From positions 620,001 to 684,000 of the forward strand of contig NZ_OCMT01000004.1 in NCBI RefSeq assembly GCF_900215335.1: DNA of 64,000 bases. The letters are read 5' to 3'. The stretch comes from Pedobacter xixiisoli. Lineage in GTDB: Bacteria; Bacteroidota; Bacteroidia; Sphingobacteriales; Sphingobacteriaceae. Position numbers and translations under genes: made by a program. Below the pieces are notes generated by a model that searched no databases, was not told where the DNA came from, and worked only from the letters and a program-made list of their open reading frames with translations. Below, in pieces: positions 16,180-24,526 of the stretch (its first letter is position 1; every line of letters starts with the position of its first letter).

Positions 16180-16659
16180 ATGCGTATTAAGGTAGGGTTC
16201 GGGTTTGATGTTCATCAGTTAAAAGACAATCATCCTTTTGTGGTTGGTGGTGTAAATCTGGAACATCACAAAGGGGCATTTGGTCATTCAGATGCAGATG
16301 TATTGTTACATGCAATTTGCGATGCTTTATTGGGTGCTGCAAATTTAAGAGATATCGGTTTCCATTTCAAAAATACCGATCCACAATGGAAAGGAATTAG
16401 CAGTTTGGTTTTGCTAAAAGAAACGGTTAAGCTGCTAAAAGAAAAAAAATTCGAGATAGGGAATATTGATGCAATGCTTTGCTTAGAAGCTCCGAAAATC
16501 AATCCCCATATTCCGCAAATGCAAGAAAATATCGCAGCTGCAATAGGCATTTCAGTGGATGATATTTCTATTAAAGCAACAACAAACGAAACAATGGGCT
16601 TTATAGGAAGAGAGGAAGGTGTGGTGGCTTATGCAGTTTGTTTGATTGAGAAGATATAA
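16180..16659 (+). CDS. ispF: 2-C-methyl-D-erythritol 2,4-cyclodiphosphate synthase
   Basis: Cyclises CDP-ME-2-phosphate in the MEP isoprenoid pathway. The 159 residues include the zinc ligands D10 and H12 in GFDVHQL and H44 in LLHAICDALLGA, the HSDAD loop (36-40) and the C-terminal TTNETMGFIGREEG motif. Length and motifs are fully normal. It trails porV by 10 bases and faces the pirin gene. Confidence 0.95.
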   Translation: MRIKVGFGFDVHQLKDNHPFVVGGVNLEHHKGAFGHSDADVLLHAICDALLGAANLRDIGFHFKNTDPQWKGISSLVLLKETVKLLKEKKFEIGNIDAMLCLEAPKINPHIPQMQENIAAAIGISVDDISIKATTNETMGFIGREEGVVAYAVCLIEKI

Positions 16660-16660
16660 A

Positions 16661-16721
16661 GGTTACAAGTTGTGAGTTGCAGGTTATGCGACTCACAACT
16701 TGCAACCCATAACTCGCAACA
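16661..16721. repeat. 'AACTCGCAAC' phrase repeat between ispF and the pirin gene
   Basis: CAAGTTGTGAGT (16666-16677) pairs with ACTCACAACTTG (16691-16702), followed by CAACCCATAACTCGCAAC. The wording is the same family as the two copies inside hisS at 56080 and 56676. Here it fills the convergent gap and may act as a weak terminator. Confidence 0.6.
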
Positions 16722-16723
16722 AC

Positions 16724-17596
16724 TCATTCTTCCAAGTAGCCAAATTTTCCAGTGTTATAATCTTCAATTGCTTGCTGCAATTCTTCAGGCTTATTCATTA
16801 AAAAGGGGCCATATTGAGCAATCGGCTCATTAATAGGTTCTCCAGATAAAAATAAAACCACTGAATCTTCTTTGGCCTCAATTGCTATTTCTGAACCATC
16901 ATTAGTAAAATGTACCATCTGATTGGTTGCCGCCTGCTCTGTATCATTTACTGAGATGGAACCTTCTATTACCACCAAGGCTGTGTTATAATTCGCTGGG
17001 CTTGTTAAAATAACCTTTGTGCCAGTTTTTAATTTGAGGGTATATAGCTCAATCGGAGTAAAGGTAGATGCGCTGCCTTTAGTGCCTAGATATTCTCCGG
17101 CAATTACTTCTATTAAGCCACCATTGTTGGGCAGTTTATGCTTGGCAATATTGTTGTTTGCTAACGCTTGATACTTAGGTGTGCTCATTTTATACTTTGC
17201 CGGCAAGTTTACCCACAGTTGCACCATTTGAAATGTTCCACCTTTTTTACTAAAGTTTTCTTCGTGGTATTCTTTGTGAAGGATACCGCTTGCTGCAGTC
17301 ATCCATTGTACATCGCCCGGATAAATTACACCACTGTTGCCTGCGCTATCATGATGGGCTACAGCGCCTTGATAAGCAATGGTTACGGTTTCAAACCCAC
17401 GATGTGGGTGTACACCAACGCCTCTCAACTTATTAGTTGGTGAAAACTCGATTTTTGCATTGTAATCGAGTAGGTAAAACGGATCCATTTTAATCTTGTA
17501 TCCGCTTGGGAAGAAATTGTGTACCCTAAACCCATCGCCGACCATATGTGGGGCAGCAGGGTTTAGAATAGCAGCAATTTTTTTAAATGTAGGCAT
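16724..17596 (-). CDS. Pirin family protein (bicupin)
   Basis: A 290-residue bicupin of the pirin family. The metal site is intact: H63 and H65 in GVHPHRGFET, H107 and E109 in SGILHKE. Bacterial pirins bind iron and some act as quercetin 2,3-dioxygenases or bind metabolic enzymes; the substrate here is unknown. It is 17 bases downstream of the YceI gene and probably shares its promoter at 18181. Confidence 0.92.
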   Translation of the reverse strand: MPTFKKIAAILNPAAPHMVGDGFRVHNFFPSGYKIKMDPFYLLDYNAKIEFSPTNKLRGVGVHPHRGFETVTIAYQGAVAHHDSAGNSGVIYPGDVQWMTAASGILHKEYHEENFSKKGGTFQMVQLWVNLPAKYKMSTPKYQALANNNIAKHKLPNNGGLIEVIAGEYLGTKGSASTFTPIELYTLKLKTGTKVILTSPANYNTALVVIEGSISVNDTEQAATNQMVHFTNDGSEIAIEAKEDSVVLFLSGEPINEPIAQYGPFLMNKPEELQQAIEDYNTGKFGYLEE

Positions 17597-17613
17597 AGCA
17601 GCCTCCTTTCTAG

Positions 17614-18144
17614 TTAAGCTTGTTTAACGAATTGTAGCTCGCCCAAGATTTTTACATCTTCGCTCACCATTACACCGCCAGTTTCTAAGGCTGCATTCCA
17701 AGTTAAGCCAAATTCTGTACGATTGATTTTACCACTTAAAGTAAAACCTGCTTTGTTATTTCCCCAAGGATCGGTTGCGATACCACCAAATTCTGCGTTT
17801 AATTTCACCGCTTTAGTCACATCTTTAATAGTCAAATCACCATTAACGATATAGTCACTTCCATCTTTTTCTACGCTGGTAGATTTGAAAGTGATGGCTG
17901 GATATTGCTCCGCATCAAAAAAGTCAGCACTTTTTAAGTGACCATCTCTATCGCCGTTGCCTGTGTCGATAGAACTGATATCGCCAGAGAAAGAAATGTT
18001 TGCGTTAGTAAAATCGTCACCTTCAGATACTAATTCTGCTTGGAAAGACTTGATACTTCCCGTTACCGTAGTAATCATTAAGTGTTTTACTTTGAACTGT
18101 AGTTCGCTGTGGGTTGGGTCTAAAGCCCATTTAGTTGTTGCCAT
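17614..18144 (-). CDS. YceI family protein (lipocalin-like, polyisoprenoid binding)
   Basis: A 176-residue single-domain YceI protein: WALDPTHSELQFKVKH at the start, later DGHLKSADFFDAEQYPAITF. Members form an elongated beta-barrel that binds isoprenoids such as quinones. There is no signal peptide, so unlike E. coli YceI this one is predicted cytoplasmic. First gene of a two-gene unit with the pirin; a TAACTTTG box lies 36 bases before the ATG. Confidence 0.92.
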   Translation of the reverse strand: MATTKWALDPTHSELQFKVKHLMITTVTGSIKSFQAELVSEGDDFTNANISFSGDISSIDTGNGDRDGHLKSADFFDAEQYPAITFKSTSVEKDGSDYIVNGDLTIKDVTKAVKLNAEFGGIATDPWGNNKAGFTLSGKINRTEFGLTWNAALETGGVMVSEDVKILGELQFVKQA

Positions 18145-18180
18145 AATATTTTAAGTTTTGTGTTTCTAAATTTGATAACA

Positions 18181-18188
18181 CAAAGTTA
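18181..18188 (-). promoter_or_regulatory. -7 box for the YceI-pirin unit
   Basis: TAACTTTG on the minus strand, 36 bases before the YceI ATG. Confidence 0.45.
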
Positions 18189-18311
18189 TGGCGAGCTGTT
18201 TAACTAAACGTTGATGTATGTTAAGTAATCAAATTGTTTCCTTGGCTCACTCGTTCATTAGTTTGGTGACCAATAGATTAACGAAATAAGCAATTCGAAC
18301 AGTTGACCTAT

Positions 18312-18899
18312 CTACTTAAAATGTTTTTTAGCTAAGTCTTTACGTACCCTGCTTAAAGATTCGGGGGTAATGCCCAGATAGGATGCGATCATCCATTGTG
18401 GTACGCGTAGAGTTAAGTTGGGATATAGTTTGATGAAATCTAGATATCGTTCTTCGGCAGTGGCACTTAATAACATGTTGATACGTTTCTGCATAAACCT
18501 AATAGAGTTATGCAGCATCATGATATTAAGCTCTAAGATATGTGGTAATAATTTCTGTATATCTACAAAGAAATGGCTGGGAACAATTAAAACTTCGGTG
18601 TTTTCAATGGCATCAATAAAGAAGATAGAGGGTTCGTTGAAAACCGAACTATTACGATCTGAAATCATCCAGTTTTCTGGCGCAAATTGAAGAATATGTT
18701 CTTTGCCTTTTTCATCTATAGAAAAATAACGTAAAAGGCCTTCGTTAATGAAATAGTTTTCTGAACGTAGATCTCCAGGGTTGAGTAAAACAGTACCTTT
18801 TTTAAAGGTTTTGCTTTTTAAGCAACTTGTAGCTTCTTTGGCTTGCTCATCAGTAATGGAAAGGCGCTCTTTTAAATACGATTGGAATTTCTCTAACAT
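18312..18899 (-). CDS. Crp/Fnr family transcriptional regulator
   Basis: A 195-residue regulator with an N-terminal cyclic-nucleotide-binding-like beta-roll (about residues 15-115) and a C-terminal winged helix (about 145-190; QWMIASYLGITPESLSRVRK is the recognition region). There are no cysteines arranged as in Fnr, so no iron-sulfur cluster is expected, and the ligand is unknown. Such short Crp/Fnr proteins are abundant in Sphingobacteriaceae. It lies 3 bases after the Cys-rich membrane protein and is likely co-transcribed with it. Confidence 0.9.
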   Translation of the reverse strand: MLEKFQSYLKERLSITDEQAKEATSCLKSKTFKKGTVLLNPGDLRSENYFINEGLLRYFSIDEKGKEHILQFAPENWMISDRNSSVFNEPSIFFIDAIENTEVLIVPSHFFVDIQKLLPHILELNIMMLHNSIRFMQKRINMLLSATAEERYLDFIKLYPNLTLRVPQWMIASYLGITPESLSRVRKDLAKKHFK

Positions 18900-18902
18900 C
18901 GA

Positions 18903-19064
18903 TTAAGATTTGGTGTCAGGGATTTTGCTGAAATCTGCGCTGCATTTACCACAGCCTGTAGCGCATGAACCTTTTTTCGGAGCGATACTACGATAGATAA
19001 TTCGCCCTACATAAAATAATGCGGCGGCAAAAATCGTAATCATTAATATGAACTGAATATCCAT
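18903..19064 (-). CDS. Small FeoB-associated-type Cys-rich membrane protein (53 residues)
   Basis: ATG at 19062-19064 to TAA at 18903-18905. One membrane helix (about residues 3-22, MITIFAAALFYVGRIIY), then a basic turn and a cysteine motif, CATGCGKC (residues 34-41). This layout matches the small FeoB-associated Cys-rich membrane proteins; binding of ferrous iron or another metal is possible but inferred. No feoA/feoB is adjacent. A TATCTTTG box lies only 4 bases before the ATG, so the mRNA may be leaderless. The Crp/Fnr gene follows directly. Confidence 0.75.
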   Translation of the reverse strand: MDIQFILMITIFAAALFYVGRIIYRSIAPKKGSCATGCGKCSADFSKIPDTKS

Positions 19065-19068
19065 GTTA

Positions 19069-19076
19069 CAAAGATA
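19069..19076 (-). promoter_or_regulatory. -7 box for the Cys-rich protein/Crp unit
   Basis: TATCTTTG on the minus strand ending 4 bases before the ATG at 19064, close enough that transcription should begin at or next to the start codon. Confidence 0.5.
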
Positions 19077-19269
19077 GGTTAATTGTAATATAGCTAAATT
19101 GTTTAATTGTTGAGGGATTGTAAAAGAAATGTGGATTAAACATTAAGGAGTTAAGAAATAAAGTCTTAATGCACTTAATTTCTTGATGTTTAAAAGGAGA
19201 AATTAAATAGCGAAATGCATTTTGTAAAACTGATGCTGAAACGAGTTCAGCATGACGATAAATTAAGAT

Positions 19270-20457
19270 TTAATGCTGCATCAATCCAACCGTGCCGCCG
19301 ACCCAATCAAAATCTGCATTATAGCGTACACCAATCATTTTACCACGACTTAAACGGGCTAAGTTGATGCAAAGTTGCGGTTCCTCGCCATCTGGCCAAA
19401 GATACATCAAACGTATTTCTGCTTTTACACCACCATCAGGTGCTTGTATAATAGGCTCGTAAGTTACTTTGCGCTGCAAAATCCAATTCTCGGGGTCTGT
19501 TATGTCAGTGATGTCACTTTGCTTTACATCGATAATAACACCCATTCCTGCGAAAGAAAATAAAGGCTTAAGCACATAATTTTCTAAGTCTGATGGAATA
19601 GCATCAACTTCACTCAAAAATCTGGTTTCAGTCACAAATTTACCGCTTAAAAAAGGCATAGTATATTTGCTGATTCGATAAAACCAATTTGGATGTGTAA
19701 TCCATTCTATGTCCAATTCCTCACGAGGGTCAAAACTGTTTTCAAAAATGGAAGTGTTGTTGGCTATTTCGTCAAAAATCAAGCGGTTGTAAATTCTCTT
19801 GATTTGGATTTTTTCATCGTCTTGCCTATAAAAAAGCTTTTTACCTTCTTTTTTAATCTCTTCTAAAGGTAGGATTTTGATGCCAATTTTGCTGGCTGTG
19901 ACAAAGAAATCGATAGCTGTTTTTTGGTTAAGTGCATCTATATCCATCAACACTACTTCATGAGGTTGATAATTGCCAACAATCACTTTTTTTAGTAGTT
20001 GGAAATAGCTTTCTTCTGTCAATCCGCCAAAGAAGGGCGTGAGCTTTGTATCCAGTTCATATGCTGATTTATACTGGTTAGCCAAGTGGGATTGAAATCC
20101 ATAAAGCGATGGAAAACCTTGCATTTCGATTAGCATTGGAGAGATTTCGCCACTTTCATCTTTGCAAAGTCCAAAATCGAAAGTTAAGAAATGCGGTTGC
20201 TCATTCTCGTTAGGTACCAACCATTCTTTCGGAATTGCATTTTTTGTTAATTCTTTAAAGTTATCCTGCTTGATCAATGCAATAATTTCATCTCCAGCAG
20301 CAATTAACTTTTGTTTTAAAGCTTCTGGAATTAAAATAGGTGATTCAGCTACCCGAAAAGTAATTTCTGGATAGCCTTCTTCCAATTGCTTTAAAAAAGC
20401 TTGGTATTTTTCTTGGCTAAAATTGGTATTGAATCTTGTTCTAAGTTCTTTTATCAT
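19270..20457 (-). CDS. ATP-grasp-like protein of unknown function, last gene of the amidoligase cluster
   Basis: 395 residues, no family name I can assign with certainty. ATP-grasp-like traits are visible: K297 in YVLKPLFSFAGMGV, an acceptor stretch NWILQRKV (Q328), E347 in AEIRLMYLW and the polar NLARLSRG. A separate acidic motif, PMLIEMQGFPSLYG, occurs early (107-120); an early metal-binding motif would suit a circularly permuted ATP-grasp fold, but that is inference. It is 118 bases downstream of the amidotransferase gene, with an inverted repeat in the gap, and shares its direction. Predicted to form an amide or peptide bond. Confidence 0.6.
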   Translation of the reverse strand: MIKELRTRFNTNFSQEKYQAFLKQLEEGYPEITFRVAESPILIPEALKQKLIAAGDEIIALIKQDNFKELTKNAIPKEWLVPNENEQPHFLTFDFGLCKDESGEISPMLIEMQGFPSLYGFQSHLANQYKSAYELDTKLTPFFGGLTEESYFQLLKKVIVGNYQPHEVVLMDIDALNQKTAIDFFVTASKIGIKILPLEEIKKEGKKLFYRQDDEKIQIKRIYNRLIFDEIANNTSIFENSFDPREELDIEWITHPNWFYRISKYTMPFLSGKFVTETRFLSEVDAIPSDLENYVLKPLFSFAGMGVIIDVKQSDITDITDPENWILQRKVTYEPIIQAPDGGVKAEIRLMYLWPDGEEPQLCINLARLSRGKMIGVRYNADFDWVGGTVGLMQH

Positions 20458-20478
20458 GGCTGAATTTCATTCATAGTT

Positions 20479-20561
20479 CGTCATTGCGAGGCACGAAGCA
20501 ATCCTAAAGCGATAATTTACTCAACGATATTTATAGGATTGCTTCGTGCCTCGCAATGACG
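20479..20561. repeat. GTCAT-ended inverted repeat, 'TGCGAGGCACGAAG' type
   Basis: CGTCATTGCGAGGCACGAAG pairs with CTTCGTGCCTCGCAATGACG; inner words AATCCTA and TAGGATT also pair. It separates the amidotransferase gene from the last ATP-grasp-like gene. Confidence 0.85.
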
Positions 20562-20575
20562 ATTTTGTAAAATAA

Positions 20576-21400
20576 CTAAACTTCTTGCAACGCATTAATC
20601 GCCTCATCCAAGAAATTAGGCAAAATCACACTTTGCGTTAACATAATTCTATCAGGGTTTTCTAAGCTGTCAATCATATCTTCGTATTTTTCTTTACCAT
20701 GATTTTTAATAATTAATTCCTTTTTCTCTTCTAGCGAAAGATACATTTTCATGCCAATTGGGTCGGCCTCTGGATGAAACTGCGTACCAATCATGTAGGG
20801 CGAAAAGCGAATGGCCATCATACATCTTTCTAAATCTACATGCGGGCGTTCTTTCTCAATAGCCAATAGCTGTGCTCCCATTTTTTCAAAAACACCATCA
20901 TTGGGTTGTATTACTTGCCAATCTCGGCTATCTACAGAATAGAATGGATTGTAAAGCCCATTGAAGATGCGTTCGTGTTGCCCAGCTTCGGTTAATGTAA
21001 TTGGAAAAATGCCAAAAGCGTTAGATTTGCGCTGGGTAACTTCGCCCAATCCGTATTTCCTACATCCCAACTGGAAGGAATGGCAAATGAGGAAAACATA
21101 CTTTTTTTCTTCGTTGATCAGGTTAAAATCATCAACTCTGTCTAGCAAATCGAAAAAATCTGCCTCCCATTTTTGTCCTTCTCCATCATACGGATTACCT
21201 GGGCCGCCACTAGAAATGTAAATGTTGTAACTTAAATCTGGAACTTCTCCCTTTTGCCTAATGTCAAAAATATCTACCGTTAGATTAAGCTGGTTGTAAA
21301 TTTTGTATTGGTGTAAAATTTCTTGTATACCCCTCATTCCCTGATTAGGGAACCCGTTATTCATATCTATAACGGCTACCTTTATGTTAATATCGTTCAT
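20576..21400 (-). CDS. Class I glutamine amidotransferase-like protein
   Basis: A 274-residue stand-alone glutamine amidotransferase (triad type). Catalytic residues are intact: C106 in LICHSFQLG, H209 and E211 in GTQFHPEADP; the oxyanion loop is ISSGGPGNP (63-70). A GTG five codons upstream is possible, but the ATG at 21400 sits 4 bases after the preceding stop and starts the beta-strand MNDINIKVAVID. Such domains release ammonia from glutamine or cleave gamma-glutamyl bonds. Lying directly after a GCS2 ligase, it may supply ammonia or hydrolyse a gamma-glutamyl intermediate. Confidence 0.85.
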   Translation of the reverse strand: MNDINIKVAVIDMNNGFPNQGMRGIQEILHQYKIYNQLNLTVDIFDIRQKGEVPDLSYNIYISSGGPGNPYDGEGQKWEADFFDLLDRVDDFNLINEEKKYVFLICHSFQLGCRKYGLGEVTQRKSNAFGIFPITLTEAGQHERIFNGLYNPFYSVDSRDWQVIQPNDGVFEKMGAQLLAIEKERPHVDLERCMMAIRFSPYMIGTQFHPEADPIGMKMYLSLEEKKELIIKNHGKEKYEDMIDSLENPDRIMLTQSVILPNFLDEAINALQEV

Positions 21401-21404
21401 TTTT

Positions 21405-22505
21405 TTATTTAGCACCGATTAATGTTTGCGTAGTGATGTAATCTACTACAGATTCGTAGCTTTTAGTTTGTTCAAAGACCGCTAACTGTCTATCGGCTCC
21501 TGTACCGTTGGCTAAAATAGTGTGTACATATTCGATTTCCTTTCTACTGCCCAACTCATCCACTACATCATCTACGAAGTCTAACAATTCAAGCACCAAA
21601 TTTCTACAATTTACTTCCATTTCCTTACCAAAGTCTATCAAATTTCCGTCAATTCCGTAGCGGGCAGCTCTCCATTTGTTCTCGTTAATAAGCGCTCTAC
21701 TGTAAGAAATGAAGTTTAGATTCTGTAAACGCAACTTGTACAATTTGGCACATAAAGCTTGAAATAATGCTGTAAAGGCCATCGTTTCATCAATCAGCAT
21801 CGGACAATCACATACTCTAAATTCAATGGTTTCGAAGAATGGATGTACCCTGATATCCCACCAGATTTTTTTCGCATTATCGATGCTGTTCGTCTTAATC
21901 AACAGTTTTACATAGTTATCGTAGTCTTCGATACTATTGAAAATGTCTGGAATACCTGTACGTGGAAACTTATCAAAAACCTTGGTACGGAAAGATTTGT
22001 AGCCCGTATTTCTGCCTTCCCAAAATGGAGAGTTGGTAGAAAGCGCAAAAACGTGAGGTAAAAAATAGCGCACTTGGTTCGCAATATGTATCGCCAATTC
22101 CCTAGATTGAAAACCTACGTGAACATGTAGGCCAAAAATTAGGTTAGACCTAGCTGCTTCCTGTAATTCGTTCACAATTTCATTGTATCGAGGATGCTCG
22201 GTAATCAATTGCTTTTCCCAATGCGAGAAAGGGTGAGTGCCAGCAGCACCAATGCGCAGACCTTGCTCGCCTGCTAACTCAGCTACGGTTCTGCGCAATT
22301 GAGAGATTTCCTCTCTGGCTTGGTCGGTATTTCGGCAAATTCCAGTGCCCACTTCAACCACAGCTTGGTGCATCTCTGCCTTTACTTGATCTTTGTGGAT
22401 TTTCTGTGCAGCTTCTACTATTTTTTGGTCATGAGAGGTTAATTCCCTTGTTACAGGGTCAACAATCATATATTCCTCTTCAATCCCTAAGGTAAATTCG
22501 TTCAT
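21405..22505 (-). CDS. Carboxylate-amine ligase, GCS2/YbdK family
   Basis: 366 residues of the glutamate-cysteine ligase 2 superfamily (glutamine-synthetase-like fold). Marks are GIEEEYMIVD (7-16), VEVGTG (50-55) and the metal-binding FGLHVHVG (124-131). YbdK-like enzymes join a glutamate-like carboxylate to an amine with ATP and have weak glutamate-cysteine ligase activity; the true substrate is unknown. It is translated just before the amidotransferase (4-base gap) and 19 bases after the ATP-grasp gene. Confidence 0.9.
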   Translation of the reverse strand: MNEFTLGIEEEYMIVDPVTRELTSHDQKIVEAAQKIHKDQVKAEMHQAVVEVGTGICRNTDQAREEISQLRRTVAELAGEQGLRIGAAGTHPFSHWEKQLITEHPRYNEIVNELQEAARSNLIFGLHVHVGFQSRELAIHIANQVRYFLPHVFALSTNSPFWEGRNTGYKSFRTKVFDKFPRTGIPDIFNSIEDYDNYVKLLIKTNSIDNAKKIWWDIRVHPFFETIEFRVCDCPMLIDETMAFTALFQALCAKLYKLRLQNLNFISYSRALINENKWRAARYGIDGNLIDFGKEMEVNCRNLVLELLDFVDDVVDELGSRKEIEYVHTILANGTGADRQLAVFEQTKSYESVVDYITTQTLIGAK

Positions 22506-22524
22506 AGATAGTTCTTATTGAAGG

Positions 22525-23583
22525 TTATTTGGTTGATTTTTTAGTGCTTGTTTTCGCTGCTGCTTTCGCTTTTACTACAGGCTTTTCTTTAGTATTGGCA
22601 GGTTTTGCAACTGATTTAGCTGTTTTAGAAACAAGTGGTGTTCCAGCTGCGCCAGATTTTACATAGCTACCCCAAGTAAGGTTATCTTTGCCGAATTCTT
22701 GTGCTAAAGCTTTCTCAATAGCATAATTGGCCGCAGTTTCTACTACCCATTCAAAGTTTTCTTCGCCAACACTTTCTAAGGCGGCATCTGGAGCTGGATT
22801 ACAGAAGTCGATAGCGATAGGCACGCCGTTGCGTACTGCAAATTCAACCGTGTTAAAGTCGTATCCTAGGTATTGGTTCAGTTTTAATGTGTATTCTTCT
22901 ATGGTTTTTAAAAGCTCAGCACTAGGTTTTGGTCCATCAACTACATAACGTAAGTGATGCGGATTACGTGGTTCGTATTGCATGATGCGCACATGTTTTC
23001 CGCCAATGCAGTAACATCTAAAGTATTCATCAAAGATGATTTCCTCCTGCAACATCATTACTGTTTGTTTGGTTTCGCTATGTTTTTCGAAAAATTCTTC
23101 CTTGCTACTCAGCTTGTAAACTTCTTTCCAGCCTCCACCATCAAAAGGTTTCATGTAGGCAGGGAAGCCTGTGTATTCGAAGATGGCATCCCAATCAAAT
23201 GGCATTACCAAGTTGCTAAAAGATTTATCGGTAGTATCATCCGGATGTTCCCTTGAAGGAATTAAAGCTGTTTTTGGTACTGGCACACCAATGTTTTCTG
23301 CCAATGCATTGTTAAAGAATTTTTCATCGGCACTCCACCAAAAAGGGTTGTTGATTACGGCCGTACCGCCCATTGCAGCATTTTTTAAATAGGCACGATA
23401 AAAAGGTACATCTTGTGAAATACGGTCGATAATTACCGCATATTCTGGTTGCTCTGCTTGAAAAACCTTATCGATTTTTACAAATTCTGCAGTAATACCT
23501 TTTACTGCTTTTTGGTTTACTCTATCTATAAATGCTTGAGGAAATGAACGCTCTTGGCCAAATAAAATTCCTATTTTCTTCAT
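22525..23583 (-). CDS. RimK-like ATP-grasp ligase with lysine-rich C-terminal tail
   Basis: A 352-residue ATP-grasp enzyme. K145 in AYMKPFDGGGWKEVYKL binds nucleotide, MLQEEIIFDEYFRCY (177-191) is the hinge, and E247 in NTVEFAV with D259/N262 in IDFCNP are the metal ligands. It should activate a carboxylate as acyl phosphate and attach an amine. Residues 320-352 are a disordered Lys/Ala/Thr/Pro tail unlike the family core. The DNA before it (23584-23684) is a low-complexity phrase repeat, so it may be expressed from the esterase promoter or an unseen one. Confidence 0.85.
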   Translation of the reverse strand: MKKIGILFGQERSFPQAFIDRVNQKAVKGITAEFVKIDKVFQAEQPEYAVIIDRISQDVPFYRAYLKNAAMGGTAVINNPFWWSADEKFFNNALAENIGVPVPKTALIPSREHPDDTTDKSFSNLVMPFDWDAIFEYTGFPAYMKPFDGGGWKEVYKLSSKEEFFEKHSETKQTVMMLQEEIIFDEYFRCYCIGGKHVRIMQYEPRNPHHLRYVVDGPKPSAELLKTIEEYTLKLNQYLGYDFNTVEFAVRNGVPIAIDFCNPAPDAALESVGEENFEWVVETAANYAIEKALAQEFGKDNLTWGSYVKSGAAGTPLVSKTAKSVAKPANTKEKPVVKAKAAAKTSTKKSTK

Positions 23584-23615
23584 TGGGGTTATATGTTTGT
23601 AAGTATTTGAAATAT

Positions 23616-23692
23616 GGGTTAACCGTTTAATTGTGTATTTGGTTAATTGTTAACTGATTCCTAACCACTGGTTCCTGACCACTTTTAAAGTT
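23616..23692. repeat. 'Ttaactgtttaattg' phrase repeat
   Basis: Words GGTTAACCGTTTAATTGT, TTGGTTAATTGTTAACTG and CCTAACCACTGGTTCCTGA follow each other. A similar wording (TTAACTGTCAAATCGTTTAA) stands at 2922-2950. It lies between two genes of the amidoligase cluster. Confidence 0.4.
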
Positions 23693-24395
23693 GGTAAACA
23701 TATTCAGGAAACATGTCTCTCCAAATTGGCCAGTCGTGGTCTGCATTCGGTCTAATATCTAGCCAATGGTCAATTCCTTTTTGTTGCAAAATGCCCGAGA
23801 GCCTTTCGTTGTCTGGTTTGCATATGTCTCTGTCTGATGTTCCTAAAACAATTTTTAGTTGCCAAAGTTCTGGGTTAATGTTATTAGGGAGATAATCTAC
23901 GGGATTGTTAAAGTAAACATCATCGTTGTAAAATCCATCCAACTGACCAGTAATATCAAAGGCGCCACTCATACTAAATACATGGCTAACGGCCCAAGGA
24001 TGGCGAAAAGCGAAGTTAGCAGCATGATAGCCGCCAAAGCTACAGCCAGCAGTAATCACTTTGTCTCTGCCAGTGTCACTTTTAGCTAAAGGCAATAATT
24101 CTTCCAGTAAAAACTTATCATACCAAATATGGTTTTTTACTCGTTCCGCGGGGTGGATATTCTTATTGTACCAGCTTAAAGCATCGATGCTGTCAGGGCA
24201 ATAAATCTTGATTTTACCTTCGTTAATGAAATTCTGTACTGATTCAATCAGCTTAAAATCTTTGTTCTCGTAATAACGACCCATGCTTGTGGGAAAGAGA
24301 ATGATTGGATAACCACTGTGACCAAAAACCAGCGTCTCTATGTCTTTATTTAGGCTCGGACTGTACCATTTTTTTAGTTCTTCTCTCATGGGCAT
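23685..24395 (-). CDS. Putative esterase (alpha/beta hydrolase, esterase D-like) of the amidoligase cluster
   Basis: 236 residues from the ATG at 24395. A longer frame opens with a TTG at 24464, but that lies upstream of the promoter box at 24437, so it is rejected. The alpha/beta-hydrolase nucleophile is S119 in GCSFGGYHAA; the closing DHDWPIWRDMFP supplies histidine. The putative-esterase family includes serine ester and thioester hydrolases. It is first in the minus-strand run with two ligases and an amidotransferase, and diverges from a second esterase 131 bases away. Confidence 0.82.
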   Translation of the reverse strand: MPMREELKKWYSPSLNKDIETLVFGHSGYPIILFPTSMGRYYENKDFKLIESVQNFINEGKIKIYCPDSIDALSWYNKNIHPAERVKNHIWYDKFLLEELLPLAKSDTGRDKVITAGCSFGGYHAANFAFRHPWAVSHVFSMSGAFDITGQLDGFYNDDVYFNNPVDYLPNNINPELWQLKIVLGTSDRDICKPDNERLSGILQQKGIDHWLDIRPNADHDWPIWRDMFPEYVYQL

Positions 24396-24436
24396 AATAA
24401 TTAGATGCTTTAAGGTAAGTAAATCATTTTCAAGGA

Positions 24437-24444
24437 CAAAAATA
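24437..24444 (-). promoter_or_regulatory. -7 box for the amidoligase cluster
   Basis: TATTTTTG on the minus strand, 41 bases before the esterase ATG at 24395. It decides the start codon against the TTG further upstream. Confidence 0.45.
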
Positions 24445-24481
24445 TCGCGGAAATATTTTAACAAGTAATTAGACCTATAAG

Positions 24482-24512
24482 TTGTCTATTTTTTTAGATA
24501 GTAATACCTTTG
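24482..24512 (+). promoter_or_regulatory. Promoter of the second esterase
   Basis: TTG (24482-24484) and TACCTTTG (24505-24512) are 20 bases apart, near the -33/-7 consensus. The box lies 14 bases before the ATG at 24527 and supports that ATG as the ancestral start of the esterase gene. Confidence 0.55.
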
Positions 24513-24526
24513 CAAACAAATAAAAA

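Noticed and set aside
24395..24464. Longer esterase start (TTG 24464)
   Set aside because: It lies upstream of the promoter box at 24437 and adds residues unlike the family.
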